A DNA stretch of 64,000 nt from Vibrio sp. 10N.261.45.E2. Lineage in GTDB: Bacteria > Pseudomonadota > Gammaproteobacteria > Enterobacterales > Vibrionaceae. Made by a program: the position numbers and the translations under genes. Location: assembly GCF_002875705.1 (NCBI RefSeq), contig NZ_MCZZ01000141.1, positions 1 to 64,000 on the forward strand, written 5' to 3'. Under the pieces are notes generated by a model that was not told the DNA's origin, made no database searches, and saw nothing but the letters and a program-made list of their open reading frames with translations. Positions 18,628 through 27,965 of the stretch are shown one piece after another (position 1 is the first letter of the stretch; the number at the start of each line of letters is the position of its first letter).

Positions 18628-18643
18628 AAGAAAGCGGTTTCTT
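18628..18643. promoter_or_regulatory. LacI-family operator 2 (one mismatch)
   Basis: AAGAAAGCGGTTTCTT differs from the palindrome by one central base. It lies 68 bp (centre to centre) before operator 3, upstream of the ABC binding-protein gene. Confidence 0.7.
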
Positions 18644-18695
18644 GATGCGAGTAACCGATAGTGAATACGAAAACACCCCCTTTTTTTAAAGTTAA

Positions 18696-18711
18696 AAGAA
18701 AGCGCTTTCTT
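18696..18711. promoter_or_regulatory. LacI-family operator 3 (perfect)
   Basis: AAGAAAGCGCTTTCTT, about 30 bp before the ABC binding-protein start, so a bound repressor would block initiation or early elongation. Confidence 0.88.
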
Positions 18712-18741
18712 TCTGGTTATTATCATTAAAAGGACAACGTG

Positions 18742-20376
18742 ATGCACAAAAAGACATTGATTGCTTCGCTCGCCATTGGAGCTTTATTCGGAGCCTCTGT
18801 ACAAGCAGATGAAGTTAAGCAGGGTGGTACACTAACGGTGCCAATTATCAATACTGGCTTTGTTGAAAACTTTAACCCTTATACAACCAAAGACTTACTG
18901 CATGGGGTAATGTTTGAGCCATTGGTCGTATTCAACAACATGACAGGTGATGTTGATTATCGCCTGGCTGAGTCGGTTGAGTATTCAACTGACCTGAAAA
19001 CATTGACGCTTAAGTTACGAGAGAATTTGAAGTGGTCTGATGGTTCAAAGTTAACAGCAGACGACGTTGTTTTTAGCTTTATGTTGACTAAAGAGGCACC
19101 AGCTTTTGACCAGAAAGGTATTTGGTCTTCAGGTAATTTAAAAGAAATCAAATCTGTTGACGCGCGAACCGTCGTGTTTGAGCTGACGGAAGCGGATTCT
19201 ACATTTGCTTGGAACTTAGAGCGTTACCATATTGTACCAAAGCATGTTTGGTCGAAAGTTGAAGAGCTGACAACGTTTACCAACCTTAACCCGGTAGGTA
19301 GTGGTCCAATGACGACGGTTAAATACATTAAACCGCAACAGATGGAGCTGTGCCGAAACCCAAATTACTATTTAGAAAATAGACCTTATTTAGATTGCAT
19401 CAACTTCCGTTCTTACAATGACAACTCTCAGATCCAACCTGCCTTAATCAAAGGTGAGATTGATTGGGGTTCAAATTTTATTGCTGACGTTGAGTCAACA
19501 TTTGTCGATATGGATAAAGAAAATAACCATTTTTGGTATCCAGCGAATGATGCTATCCACCTTTACGTAAATACCAAAGAAGCGCCATTTGATGACTTAA
19601 GAGTACGCCAAGCACTTTCTATGGCACTTGATCGTGAAACCATCGTTGATATTGCTGCCTACGGTTATCCGACCGCAAACTTCAATGTTGGTGGCATCGG
19701 TGAGCTATACGAAACGCACATTGATAAAAATGTATCTAAGAAATATGGCTATCTAACTAAGTACGATGTTGAAAGAGCAAACGCTTTACTTGATGAAGCG
19801 GGCTTAGTCGATAAAAACGGTGACGGATTCCGCGACAAAGCAAATGGGGAAACGGTTGAGTTTGATATTGAGGTGGTAAACGGTTGGACCGACTGGATCC
19901 AAGTGGTTCAGATGGTATCTGAATACTTTGAAGAAGTGGGTGTGAAAGCAAACGTTAAGACCGTGGATTGGGCGGTATATGACAGCAATTTGAAAGAAAG
20001 CAAATATACCATGTCAATTAACTGGTCAATGGTAGCGACAAACCCAATCTTGGCGTACCAAGAGTACTTCTCAACGTCTCGAATCGGAAAAACTTGGCAT
20101 GCTGGCCACGGTGTTAATTCACCAGAAATCGACGCATTGATCGACAGCTTCGGCAAAATTGGTGATGCAGAGCAGCAAGAGAAAGTGTTGAGTGAACTTC
20201 AGGAGTTTACGGCTGAAAACCTGCCCTTTATCCCTCTATTTTCTAACCCAACTTGGTTCCAATACAGTACTAAACATATTGTTGGTTGGCCAAGTGAAAA
20301 AGACCCATACGTACAGCCAGTATGGTACGACGGTGGTAAGAGAGTAATTATTCTCAACAATCTACACCTTAAGTAA
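18742..20376 (+). CDS. ABC transporter substrate-binding protein, family 5 (oligosaccharide)
   Basis: About 544 aa. The signal peptide is cleaved after ASVQA; there is no lipobox, so it is free periplasmic. The SBP family-5 (DppA/OppA/CbtA) pattern: 'GGTLTVPIIN', 'DLKTLTLKLRENLKWSDGSKLTADDVVFSF', 'VRQALSMALDRETIVDIA', 'ERANALLDEAGLVDKNGDG'. Family-5 proteins bind peptides but also cello- and beta-glucan oligosaccharides. The operators and neighbours point to laminari-oligosaccharides (inference). Start ATG 18742 after AAAAGGA. Confidence 0.88.
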   Translation: MHKKTLIASLAIGALFGASVQADEVKQGGTLTVPIINTGFVENFNPYTTKDLLHGVMFEPLVVFNNMTGDVDYRLAESVEYSTDLKTLTLKLRENLKWSDGSKLTADDVVFSFMLTKEAPAFDQKGIWSSGNLKEIKSVDARTVVFELTEADSTFAWNLERYHIVPKHVWSKVEELTTFTNLNPVGSGPMTTVKYIKPQQMELCRNPNYYLENRPYLDCINFRSYNDNSQIQPALIKGEIDWGSNFIADVESTFVDMDKENNHFWYPANDAIHLYVNTKEAPFDDLRVRQALSMALDRETIVDIAAYGYPTANFNVGGIGELYETHIDKNVSKKYGYLTKYDVERANALLDEAGLVDKNGDGFRDKANGETVEFDIEVVNGWTDWIQVVQMVSEYFEEVGVKANVKTVDWAVYDSNLKESKYTMSINWSMVATNPILAYQEYFSTSRIGKTWHAGHGVNSPEIDALIDSFGKIGDAEQQEKVLSELQEFTAENLPFIPLFSNPTWFQYSTKHIVGWPSEKDPYVQPVWYDGGKRVIILNNLHLK

Positions 20377-20389
20377 GTTATTTTTGAGA

Positions 20390-20415
20390 GGGCTACAGCT
20401 TAGGTTGTAGCCCCT
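20390..20415 (+). terminator. Intra-operon hairpin after binding-protein gene
   Basis: An 8-bp stem (GGGCTACA/TGTAGCCC). It is a weak terminator or stabiliser that would favour binding-protein mRNA over downstream permease mRNA. Confidence 0.5.
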
Positions 20416-20431
20416 AGGTTAAAAGATTTTT

Positions 20432-21406
20432 ATGTCGTTTTTAATTCGCCGATTTGGCTTCTATTTTACCGCTTTCTTAATCGCTATCTCGTTTAATTTC
20501 ATGTTGCCTCGCCTAATGCCAGGTGATCCTGTTGATGCTCTTTTCGCTGCAGCTCAAGGTCGAATGGATCCTGCTCAAATGGATGCTGTTCGAGAAATGT
20601 ACGGTTTTGTTGATGGCAATGTTTTCGAACAGTACTTCGCTTATATGAAAAGCGTCTTTACTCTGGATTTGGGGCCATCAGTACTTATGTTTCCTGTAAG
20701 TGTCTCAGATGTCCTTGCTATGGCACTGCCGTGGACTATGTTTCTCGCGCTTGGTTCGCTGATTGTTGCTCTCATCATTGGTGTCAGTATTGGTACGTAT
20801 GCATCGTATCGACGTGAAGGGCTATTTGGACAAATTGTTCCGCCAGTTTTGGCATTTATTAGTAACTTCCCGTATATCGTGACCGCGTTACTGTTGTTCT
20901 ATTTCTTCGGTTTAAAACTCGAACTATTGCCTCTGGCATACACCTATGACCCATCGCTAGAGCCAGGTTTTACATGGGAGTTTATTTCTAGTGTGGCTAA
21001 ACACGCTGTGTTGCCTATGGGCTCGATGGTCTTGGTTGGTATCGCAACATGGGTCTTCAATATGCGTAATGCGATGATCAATGTGTTGGGTGAGGATTAC
21101 GTAACGATGGCTGAGGCCAAAGGCTTGAGTAGTTATCGTGTTATGTCTCGCTATGCTGGTCGAAATGCCATCCTTCCTGTTGCGACCGCTATTGCAATGG
21201 CAATCGGATTCTCATTCGCAGGTTCAATCATGACCGAAGTGGTTTTTAACTACCAAGGCTTGGGGAACATCCTTCTTAAAGGCATAGTTGCTCGTGATTA
21301 CCCACTTATCCAAGCCATTCTTCTTATCTTGGTGACAGCGGTACTAACCGCTAACTTTATTGCCGACCTCCTATATGTCTGGCTTGACCCTAGAATCTCG
21401 AATTGA
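20432..21406 (+). CDS. ABC transporter permease (DppB/OppB type)
   Basis: 324 aa with six membrane helices. Typical DppB N-terminus 'FLIRRFGFYFTAFLIAISFNFMLPRLMPGDP' and the EAA loop 'YVTMAEAKGLSSYRVMSRYAGRNAILPV'. It is the first of two permeases of the oligosaccharide importer. Its 3' end adjoins the next permease gene. Confidence 0.92.
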   Translation: MSFLIRRFGFYFTAFLIAISFNFMLPRLMPGDPVDALFAAAQGRMDPAQMDAVREMYGFVDGNVFEQYFAYMKSVFTLDLGPSVLMFPVSVSDVLAMALPWTMFLALGSLIVALIIGVSIGTYASYRREGLFGQIVPPVLAFISNFPYIVTALLLFYFFGLKLELLPLAYTYDPSLEPGFTWEFISSVAKHAVLPMGSMVLVGIATWVFNMRNAMINVLGEDYVTMAEAKGLSSYRVMSRYAGRNAILPVATAIAMAIGFSFAGSIMTEVVFNYQGLGNILLKGIVARDYPLIQAILLILVTAVLTANFIADLLYVWLDPRISN

Positions 21407-21411
21407 GGCGC

Positions 21412-22404
21412 ATGATGGATAATTTAATGGACACTCAAAAAACCGCTAACCAGCCGAATATGCCAGTACGTGAGCCAAAATGGTCGCGGAAAAACGTAAA
21501 GAAAACTCTCGGTAAAGCTTACGCATTTTTCTACGGTAACCCTCCGGCCATTATAGGTACTTTTTTACTTACGATTGTCTTAGCCGGGGCGTTATTTGCA
21601 CCTGTATTATCGACTCATAACCCAGAAAAGCGCGTAGCACGTCCACATGTTGCACCAAGCTCTGAGCATATTATGGGCACGACTCGTAGTGGACGTGATG
21701 TATATAGCCAGGTTCTATTTGGAGCAAGAAAGTCGCTTACTGTTGCGATCTCTGCGGGCGTAATAGCCATGACAATAGCAGTGCTAGTTGGGGTTTCATC
21801 TGGTTACTTTGGTGGAAAAGTCGATGAACGCTTGAACTTCATTACTAACGTATTTCTTGTGTTTCCACAATTACCCTTGCTGATTGTTCTCGCCGCATTC
21901 TTAGGGCAGGTCGGTTCGCTGGTTATTACCGTGTTGTTAGGAATAACCTCCTGGCCTTGGGGGGCTAGGGTGATTCGTGCACAGACCATGGCAATTAGAA
22001 GCAAAGAATTCATCATTTCTGCAGAGGTGATGGGCGAATCAAAAATCCGCATTATTTTAGTCGAGATCTTACCAAACTTAGTTTCGATTGTTTTTGGCGG
22101 CTTCCTAGGCACTGTTATCTACGCAATGGGCTCCGAAGCTGGTCTAGGTATTTTAGGTTTAGGTGATGCAACAGAAGTGAGTTGGGGCTCTATGTTGTAT
22201 TGGGCACAGACCTCTTCATCGTTATATACCGGTGCATGGTGGGAAATGCTGGTTCCTGCACTAGCGTTAGCGATTACTGGTGGTGGACTCGCATTGATTA
22301 ACATGTCTATTGACCAAGTGAGCAACCCTAAATTACGTACGGGCCCACACATCAAACTGTGGCACAAACTTAAAAAAGAAGCAGATAAACGCCGAGGCCT
22401 ATAA
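21412..22404 (+). CDS. ABC transporter permease (DppC/OppC type)
   Basis: About 330 aa with an N-terminal OppC-N segment and 'PHVAPSSEHIMGTTRSGRDVYSQVLFGARKS', the characteristic DppC start of the permease domain. The EAA loop is 'EFIISAEVMGESKIRIILVEILPN'. ATG 21412 or 21415 follows GAGG; a TTG at 21403 is also in frame. The stop overlaps the next start (TAATG). Confidence 0.92.
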   Translation: MMDNLMDTQKTANQPNMPVREPKWSRKNVKKTLGKAYAFFYGNPPAIIGTFLLTIVLAGALFAPVLSTHNPEKRVARPHVAPSSEHIMGTTRSGRDVYSQVLFGARKSLTVAISAGVIAMTIAVLVGVSSGYFGGKVDERLNFITNVFLVFPQLPLLIVLAAFLGQVGSLVITVLLGITSWPWGARVIRAQTMAIRSKEFIISAEVMGESKIRIILVEILPNLVSIVFGGFLGTVIYAMGSEAGLGILGLGDATEVSWGSMLYWAQTSSSLYTGAWWEMLVPALALAITGGGLALINMSIDQVSNPKLRTGPHIKLWHKLKKEADKRRGL

Positions 22405-23357
22405 TGAGCAATCTATTAGAAATTAATAACCTGTGTGTTGATTACGTTTCTCCTAATGGCGTAGCAAGAGCCGTTAATGACGTTAGTATTTCCATTGCGC
22501 CCGGTGAAACGCTCGGTATTGCCGGTGAATCTGGTTGCGGTAAAAGTACATTGGCTTTTGCTATATCACGCTTACATAAAGCACCAGCGCTTATCTCTGA
22601 GGGTGAAATACTCTACAAAGGGCAGGATGTTTTAAAGATGAATAACAAGCAGTTACGTGACTTCCGTTGGAATGACGTTTCTATTGTTTTTCAAAGCGCA
22701 ATGAATTCACTTAATCCCGTTATTACCATCGGTGAACAGCTAACGGACGTTATTCTAGCGCACAAAAAAATACCTTATAGACAGGCTCACGATCGTGCGG
22801 TCGAGCTTTTAGGAACGGTTGGGATTCATGGCGATAGAATGTCGAGCTTTCCCCATCAACTGAGTGGAGGGATGCGTCAGCGAGTTGTTATTGCGATTGC
22901 TTTGGCGCTGGAACCTAAGTTGATCATCATGGATGAGCCAACAACGGCGCTTGATGTGGTGGTTGAACGTGAAATCTTGAATGAACTGTATGAGCTTAAG
23001 AGTAAGTTTGGATTCTCTATTCTGTTTATTAGTCACGACTTAAGCCTAATGGGCGAAATTGCTGATCGAATTGGCGTGATGTATGCGGGTAACCTTATCG
23101 AATTAGGTGATGCGAAAACGGTATTTAGTGAACCTAAGCATCCTTATACAAAAGGGCTTATCTCTTCATTCCCGACTATTCATGGGCCAAAAGAACGTCT
23201 CTACGGGATCCCTGGGAATCCTGTCAACCTTTTGGATACACCTCAAGGGTGTAACTTCCAAGAGCGATGTGGCGAATGCATTTCAATGTGCATTAAAAGT
23301 GAGCCTCGTTTGGGCGCTATTGCGACCGGGCATCACGTATCTTGTCACCTAGTTTGA
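22404..23357 (+). CDS. ABC transporter ATP-binding protein (DppD type)
   Basis: 317 aa. Walker A GESGCGKST, signature LSGGMRQR, Walker B LIIMDEPTTALD, and switch His in 'LFISHDLSLM'. The C-terminal oligopeptide/dipeptide transporter domain has Cys-rich 'GCNFQERCGECISMC', typical of DppD/DppF iron-sulfur-like or structural motifs. It pairs with the second ATPase. Confidence 0.93.
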   Translation: MSNLLEINNLCVDYVSPNGVARAVNDVSISIAPGETLGIAGESGCGKSTLAFAISRLHKAPALISEGEILYKGQDVLKMNNKQLRDFRWNDVSIVFQSAMNSLNPVITIGEQLTDVILAHKKIPYRQAHDRAVELLGTVGIHGDRMSSFPHQLSGGMRQRVVIAIALALEPKLIIMDEPTTALDVVVEREILNELYELKSKFGFSILFISHDLSLMGEIADRIGVMYAGNLIELGDAKTVFSEPKHPYTKGLISSFPTIHGPKERLYGIPGNPVNLLDTPQGCNFQERCGECISMCIKSEPRLGAIATGHHVSCHLV

Positions 23358-23367
23358 GCGAAAGATT

Positions 23368-24357
23368 ATGAATACTTTAAAGAACGTTGATAAAAGCGAA
23401 GTTATCTTATCAGTTAAGAATTTGGTAAAAGATTTCCCACTTGGCCAGTCAGTCAAAAGCAATATGATGCGAGCCGTAAATGATGTTTCATTTGATCTTC
23501 GTAAAGGAGAAGCATTAGCGATTGTTGGCGAATCTGGCTCAGGGAAAAGCACAGGAGCTCGAATTCTTACCCGAATTTACGATAAGACGGCTGGAGATAT
23601 TGAATTCAAAGGTGAGCCTCTGTCTGACTATATTGAAAAATATGGTGAGCTTGAATATGCACGCCAAGTACAAATGATTTTTCAAGACCCGTTTGGCTCG
23701 CTGAATCCTGTACACACGATTTACCACCATATTGCGCGACCTTTACTTATCCATAAACGAGCAGAAAAAGAAGCGATTCCGAACCTTGTTTATGAATTGC
23801 TTGAAATGGTTGGGCTTACACCAGTTAAAGAGACCGCAGAGAAGTATCCGCATGAGCTAAGTGGTGGACAACGACAGCGTGTCGCAATTGCACGTGCAAT
23901 TGCTGTTAGCCCGGAAGTTATCCTAGCTGATGAACCCATCTCTATGCTTGATGTGTCTGTGCGATTAGGAATCCTAAACCTAATGGCTGACTTGAAAGAT
24001 AAGCATGGTATTTCGTTCATGTACATCACTCATGACATTGCGACAGCGCGTTATTTTGCTGAGAAAACGGCGGTGATGTATGTAGGACATATGGTCGAAT
24101 GGGGCAATAGCGACAACGTCACTCAGAACCCACAACATCCGTATTCTCAGTTGTTGTTGTCAGCAGTGCCAGAAGTCGGTAAATCGGGCAAGCGTGACAT
24201 GAACGTGAAAAAAGGCGATATCCCTTCTTGGAAGCCAAGTAGCGTAGGTTGCCCGTTCGCAAGCCGTTGTATGAAAGCCGATAAACTTTGCACGCAATCA
24301 ATACCAGAACCGACTCAAATTGCAGAAGAGCATTTTGCTCGTTGTCATCATTTGTAA
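23368..24357 (+). CDS. ABC transporter ATP-binding protein (DppF type)
   Basis: 329 aa. Walker A GESGSGKST, signature LSGGQRQR, Walker B VILADEPISMLD. The C-terminal motif is 'VGCPFASRCMKADKLC'. It completes a five-gene importer (binding protein, two permeases, two ATPases). The next gene, the phosphorylase, starts 75 bp later behind its own operator. Confidence 0.93.
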   Translation: MNTLKNVDKSEVILSVKNLVKDFPLGQSVKSNMMRAVNDVSFDLRKGEALAIVGESGSGKSTGARILTRIYDKTAGDIEFKGEPLSDYIEKYGELEYARQVQMIFQDPFGSLNPVHTIYHHIARPLLIHKRAEKEAIPNLVYELLEMVGLTPVKETAEKYPHELSGGQRQRVAIARAIAVSPEVILADEPISMLDVSVRLGILNLMADLKDKHGISFMYITHDIATARYFAEKTAVMYVGHMVEWGNSDNVTQNPQHPYSQLLLSAVPEVGKSGKRDMNVKKGDIPSWKPSSVGCPFASRCMKADKLCTQSIPEPTQIAEEHFARCHHL

Positions 24358-24382
24358 ACTTTAAATCCTTTTTGAAACGCAA

Positions 24383-24398
24383 AAGAAAGCGCTTTCAA
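24383..24398. promoter_or_regulatory. LacI-family operator 4 (two mismatches)
   Basis: AAGAAAGCGCTTTCAA, 34 bp before the phosphorylase ATG and after the importer stop codon. It suggests a separate repressed promoter for the phosphorylase, or a roadblock. Confidence 0.75.
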
Positions 24399-24431
24399 AA
24401 TTTAAGTGTAAGAATTTTTTGGAATTTTGAT

Positions 24432-27400
24432 ATGAAACAAGACTACAACTCAACACCAGAGGTCGATGGCAAGTTCGTTGATTTAGATGGTGAGCGTTAC
24501 TACCAAATCTCTAATGTTGACCAAATGACGCCATTCTTTATTAGCGTTGTATCGTCGAGCGATCATTGGTTATTTATTTCATCAACAGGCAGCCTTTCAG
24601 CTGGACGCATTCGTCCGGAAAATGCGCTTTTTCCTTACAAGTCTGTTGACCATATTCATGAAAATGCGGAAAACACCGGCTCAAAATCCATCTTCCGTAT
24701 TGAACATGGCGACAAGGTTGTACTTTGGGAACCGTTTAATACATTCCATGATGGTATTTTTGATGTTGAACGCAATCTTTATAAAAATACGATTGGAGAC
24801 AAAATCGTATTTGAAGAGATAAACCATACTTTGCAACTACAGTTCCAATACAGCTGGAATACGAGTGAAAAATACGGCTTTATTCGTCGTTCAAAACTGA
24901 CCAACTTAGCGAGCTTCGAGCGTAAAGTCGAAGCACTAGATGGCTTACAAAATATACTTCCTTCAGGCGCTCCGTTATCAGCTCTTCAAACAAGAAGTGC
25001 ATTAGTTGATGCGTACAAGTGGAATGAACAAGTTGATGGTAGTTCATTAGCTCTGTTCAGCATGTACGCGAAATTGAGCGATAGAGCTGACCCTGCTGAA
25101 TCTTTGCTAGCGACGACAGTCTTCAGCTTAGAAACGGAAAGCAGCCAAATTTTATTGACGAGTGCTCAAGTTAATGCGTTCAGAAAAGGTCAAGCGATCA
25201 CAAGTGAAGCTTTAACGAAAGGGGTTAGAGGGAGCTATTTAGTTCATAAGTCTCTGACGCTGCGAGCACATCAAACCAAAGTTTGGTCGATTGTCGCTGA
25301 TATAGACAAGACTCATTCCGATATCTGTCAGCTTCAATCTGAGCTCTCTGTTCCTGCTAACCTAGCACTAGCTTTAGAAAAGAGCGTTGCAGATAATCAA
25401 GATGAATTGATCACATTAATGTCTGGCGCGGATGCGTGGCAAATAACAGCTGAAGAAAATACCAGCGTTCACCATTATGCCAATGTGTTGTTCAATAACA
25501 TGCGTGGTGGCGTGTTTGAAAACGGCTATATGTTAGAAAAGGCTGACGTAGTTAAAACTATGGAAAAGGCCAACTCTCAGGTAGCTGGCCGCCATCAAGA
25601 GTTTTTTGATCAGTTAGGGGATGTTTTCAGCCATTCTGAATTAGTTTCGCGCGCTAAAGCGACAGGGGATTCTCAATTAGTTCGATTGAGCTACGAGTAT
25701 CTACCGCTTACTTTTGGACGTCGTCATGGTGACCCTAGTCGCCCTTGGAACCACTATGAGATTAAGCTCAAAGATGAAAATGGCGAACGCTTACTTTCTT
25801 ATCAAGGCAACTGGCGTGATATTTTCCAAAACTGGGAAGCGATGGCTCTTAGTTATCCAGGGTTCATCAAATCATTCATCTCTAAGTTTGTTAATGCTTC
25901 AACGGTGGATGGTTACAATCCGTATCGAATTACTAAAGATGGTGTAGATTGGGAGCTGTTAGAGGCGGATGATCCTTGGAGTAACATTGGTTACTGGGGC
26001 GATCATCAAATCATTTATCTATTAAAATTCCTTGAGTTGGCAGACAAATTTGAGCAAAGCGATCTTATCGAATTACTAGAGAGTGACATTTTTAGTTATG
26101 CCAACGTGCCTTACGAGCTTTGTGGAGTTCAAGGCCTCTTTGATAACCCTAAAGATACCGTAGAGTTCAACCAAGACTTGCAGGAATTGACAGAGCAACG
26201 TGTAAAGAGCTTAGGCAGTGACGGGCGCTTGTTGATGACGGGTGATCAAGAAGTTTATATGGTCAACTTAATGGAGAAGATACTCGTCCCTTTATTGGCG
26301 AAATTGAGTAACTTAGTGCTTGATGGTGGTATTTGGCTCAATACACAACGTCCAGAATGGAATGATGCAAACAACGCTATCGTTGGCAACGGCCTCTCAA
26401 TGGTAACCTTGTACTACATGCGTCGCTATGTTGCCTTTATGCAGCGCCTGTTAGAGAAGTCACCATCTTCATACAGTATTTCCAAAGAAGTGTTTGAGTG
26501 GATGTCTTCTGTTACACAGATTGTTTCAGAGGCAAATACAGAGATTCGTCAAGATACGGTCACTCGTCAAACTCGCAAAGCAATGCTGACTAAGCTGGCT
26601 AAATCTGCTGCTAACTATCGTGAGCGCGTGTACCGAATAAATGGATTCTCAGGGAAAACGAAAGTTGAGAAAGAAGCGATTGTTCAATTGATGGGCGCGA
26701 GCTTAAAAGTCCTAGATTCTACAATTACAAACAACTTGCGTGAAGACGGTTTATACAATGCGTATAACATCTTGAGTTGTTCTGGTGAGAGCTTAATGGT
26801 TGAAGAGCTTTACCCGATGCTAGAAGGGCAAGTTGCAGTATTAAGTTCGGGTCTTTTATCACCTAAACAAGCGGTTGAGTTGTTGGATAAATTGTTTGCC
26901 AGTGACATGTATCGTGCTGATCAAAACAGCTTCATGCTTTACCCTGACCGTGAGCTGGCTTCTTTTATGGACAAAAACTGTTTAGACGCTAAAGACATTG
27001 ATCAGAGCAAATTGTTAAGCATGATGGTTGTTGCCAAAGATAACCGATTAGTAAACCAAGACAGCAAAGGTTCTTACCACTTCAATTCAAGTTTTGAAAA
27101 CAAAGGTTTCCTTCAGGCTGTGATTGATGAAATTAAAGCCGATTACCCGTCAATTAGTGATGATGAATTTTGTCATGTATCTAGTTTGTATGAGCGTGTA
27201 TTCAACCATAAAGCCTTTACTGGACGTTCGGGAACCATGTTTGGTTATGAAGGTTTAGGTTGTATCTATTGGCATATGGTTTCTAAGTTGCTGCTAGCTG
27301 TGCAAGAAAACTATCAGCATGCTTGGAGTATGGACTCTAATAGCCAGGAAACTCTTAAATTAGCGGAATACTATTACAAAGTGAGAGCTGGTATTGGTTT

Positions 27401-27875
27401 CAACAAAACGCCGGAAAACTACGGTGCGTTTCCGACGGATCCGTATTCTCATACGCCAAAGCACTCTGGAGCACAGCAGCCAGGTATGACAGGGCAAGTT
27501 AAGGAAGAAGTGATTACTCGTTTTGGCGAGCTCGGTCTAGAGGTCGTTGATGGCACAATTGTAATTAACCCATCACTTCTTAGTCCTAAAGAGTTTTTGC
27601 AAAAAGCGGCGACTTTTGACTGCCAAAATATTGAAGGACAAATGCAGAGCTTTATTGTTCAGGCTGGGCAACTGGCTTTTACTTACTGTCAGGTACCATT
27701 TATTTACCAACTCAATGATGAGCCAACACAGGGTATTGAAGTTCAGTTTAAAGACGGAACAAGTGAGGTATTTGCATCGTTAACGCTAAATAATGAAATG
27801 GCTTCACAGCTCTTTTCTCGTAGTGGTCTCATTGAGAAAGTCGTCGTCGTGTTGTCAACGCACCAGTTACTCTAA
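24432..27875 (+). CDS. Beta-1,3-glucan/oligoglucan phosphorylase (GH161/GH149-like)
   Basis: 1147 aa from ATG 24432; the longer open frame from 24288 overlaps the transporter gene and is not coding-like there. Size, absence of a signal peptide, and motifs such as 'TFGRRHGDPSRPWNHYEI', 'DDPWSNIGYWGDHQIIYL', 'NTQRPEWNDANNAIVGNGLSMVTLYY' and 'GRSGTMFGYEGLGCIYWHM' match the very large inverting phosphorylases GH161/GH149. These cleave beta-1,3-glucan oligosaccharides with phosphate to glucose-1-phosphate. I cannot separate GH161 from GH149 without alignment. It sits downstream of the importer and under a LacI-type operator, so imported laminari-oligosaccharides are the likely substrate. Confidence 0.8.
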   Translation: MKQDYNSTPEVDGKFVDLDGERYYQISNVDQMTPFFISVVSSSDHWLFISSTGSLSAGRIRPENALFPYKSVDHIHENAENTGSKSIFRIEHGDKVVLWEPFNTFHDGIFDVERNLYKNTIGDKIVFEEINHTLQLQFQYSWNTSEKYGFIRRSKLTNLASFERKVEALDGLQNILPSGAPLSALQTRSALVDAYKWNEQVDGSSLALFSMYAKLSDRADPAESLLATTVFSLETESSQILLTSAQVNAFRKGQAITSEALTKGVRGSYLVHKSLTLRAHQTKVWSIVADIDKTHSDICQLQSELSVPANLALALEKSVADNQDELITLMSGADAWQITAEENTSVHHYANVLFNNMRGGVFENGYMLEKADVVKTMEKANSQVAGRHQEFFDQLGDVFSHSELVSRAKATGDSQLVRLSYEYLPLTFGRRHGDPSRPWNHYEIKLKDENGERLLSYQGNWRDIFQNWEAMALSYPGFIKSFISKFVNASTVDGYNPYRITKDGVDWELLEADDPWSNIGYWGDHQIIYLLKFLELADKFEQSDLIELLESDIFSYANVPYELCGVQGLFDNPKDTVEFNQDLQELTEQRVKSLGSDGRLLMTGDQEVYMVNLMEKILVPLLAKLSNLVLDGGIWLNTQRPEWNDANNAIVGNGLSMVTLYYMRRYVAFMQRLLEKSPSSYSISKEVFEWMSSVTQIVSEANTEIRQDTVTRQTRKAMLTKLAKSAANYRERVYRINGFSGKTKVEKEAIVQLMGASLKVLDSTITNNLREDGLYNAYNILSCSGESLMVEELYPMLEGQVAVLSSGLLSPKQAVELLDKLFASDMYRADQNSFMLYPDRELASFMDKNCLDAKDIDQSKLLSMMVVAKDNRLVNQDSKGSYHFNSSFENKGFLQAVIDEIKADYPSISDDEFCHVSSLYERVFNHKAFTGRSGTMFGYEGLGCIYWHMVSKLLLAVQENYQHAWSMDSNSQETLKLAEYYYKVRAGIGFNKTPENYGAFPTDPYSHTPKHSGAQQPGMTGQVKEEVITRFGELGLEVVDGTIVINPSLLSPKEFLQKAATFDCQNIEGQMQSFIVQAGQLAFTYCQVPFIYQLNDEPTQGIEVQFKDGTSEVFASLTLNNEMASQLFSRSGLIEKVVVVLSTHQLL

Positions 27876-27896
27876 TTCTAATTTAAAGTGAAATAA

Positions 27897-27930
27897 AAAG
27901 GCTCTAAGTGAATACTTAGAGCCTTTCTTT
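27897..27930. terminator. Bidirectional terminator between phosphorylase and lacI
   Basis: A perfect 13-bp stem (AAAGGCTCTAAGT/ACTTAGAGCCTTT) with A and T runs on both sides, suited to ending both convergent transcripts. Confidence 0.9.
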
Positions 27931-27965
27931 TAAGTGTAAAAAATGGGGTGCTTGATATACAAAAA

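Larger units (their letters stand above)
18242..18741. other. Divergent intergenic region, 500 bp, with three operators
   Basis: It contains operator 1 near the left gene and operators 2 and 3 near the ABC operon. The rest is AT-rich and unremarkable. No small gene or RNA is evident. Confidence 0.7.

Noticed and set aside
24288..24431. Longer N-terminus for the phosphorylase
   Set aside because: It overlaps the importer ATPase gene, crosses operator 4, and the residues are Arg/Phe/Lys-rich and non-family-like. ATG 24432 fits better.
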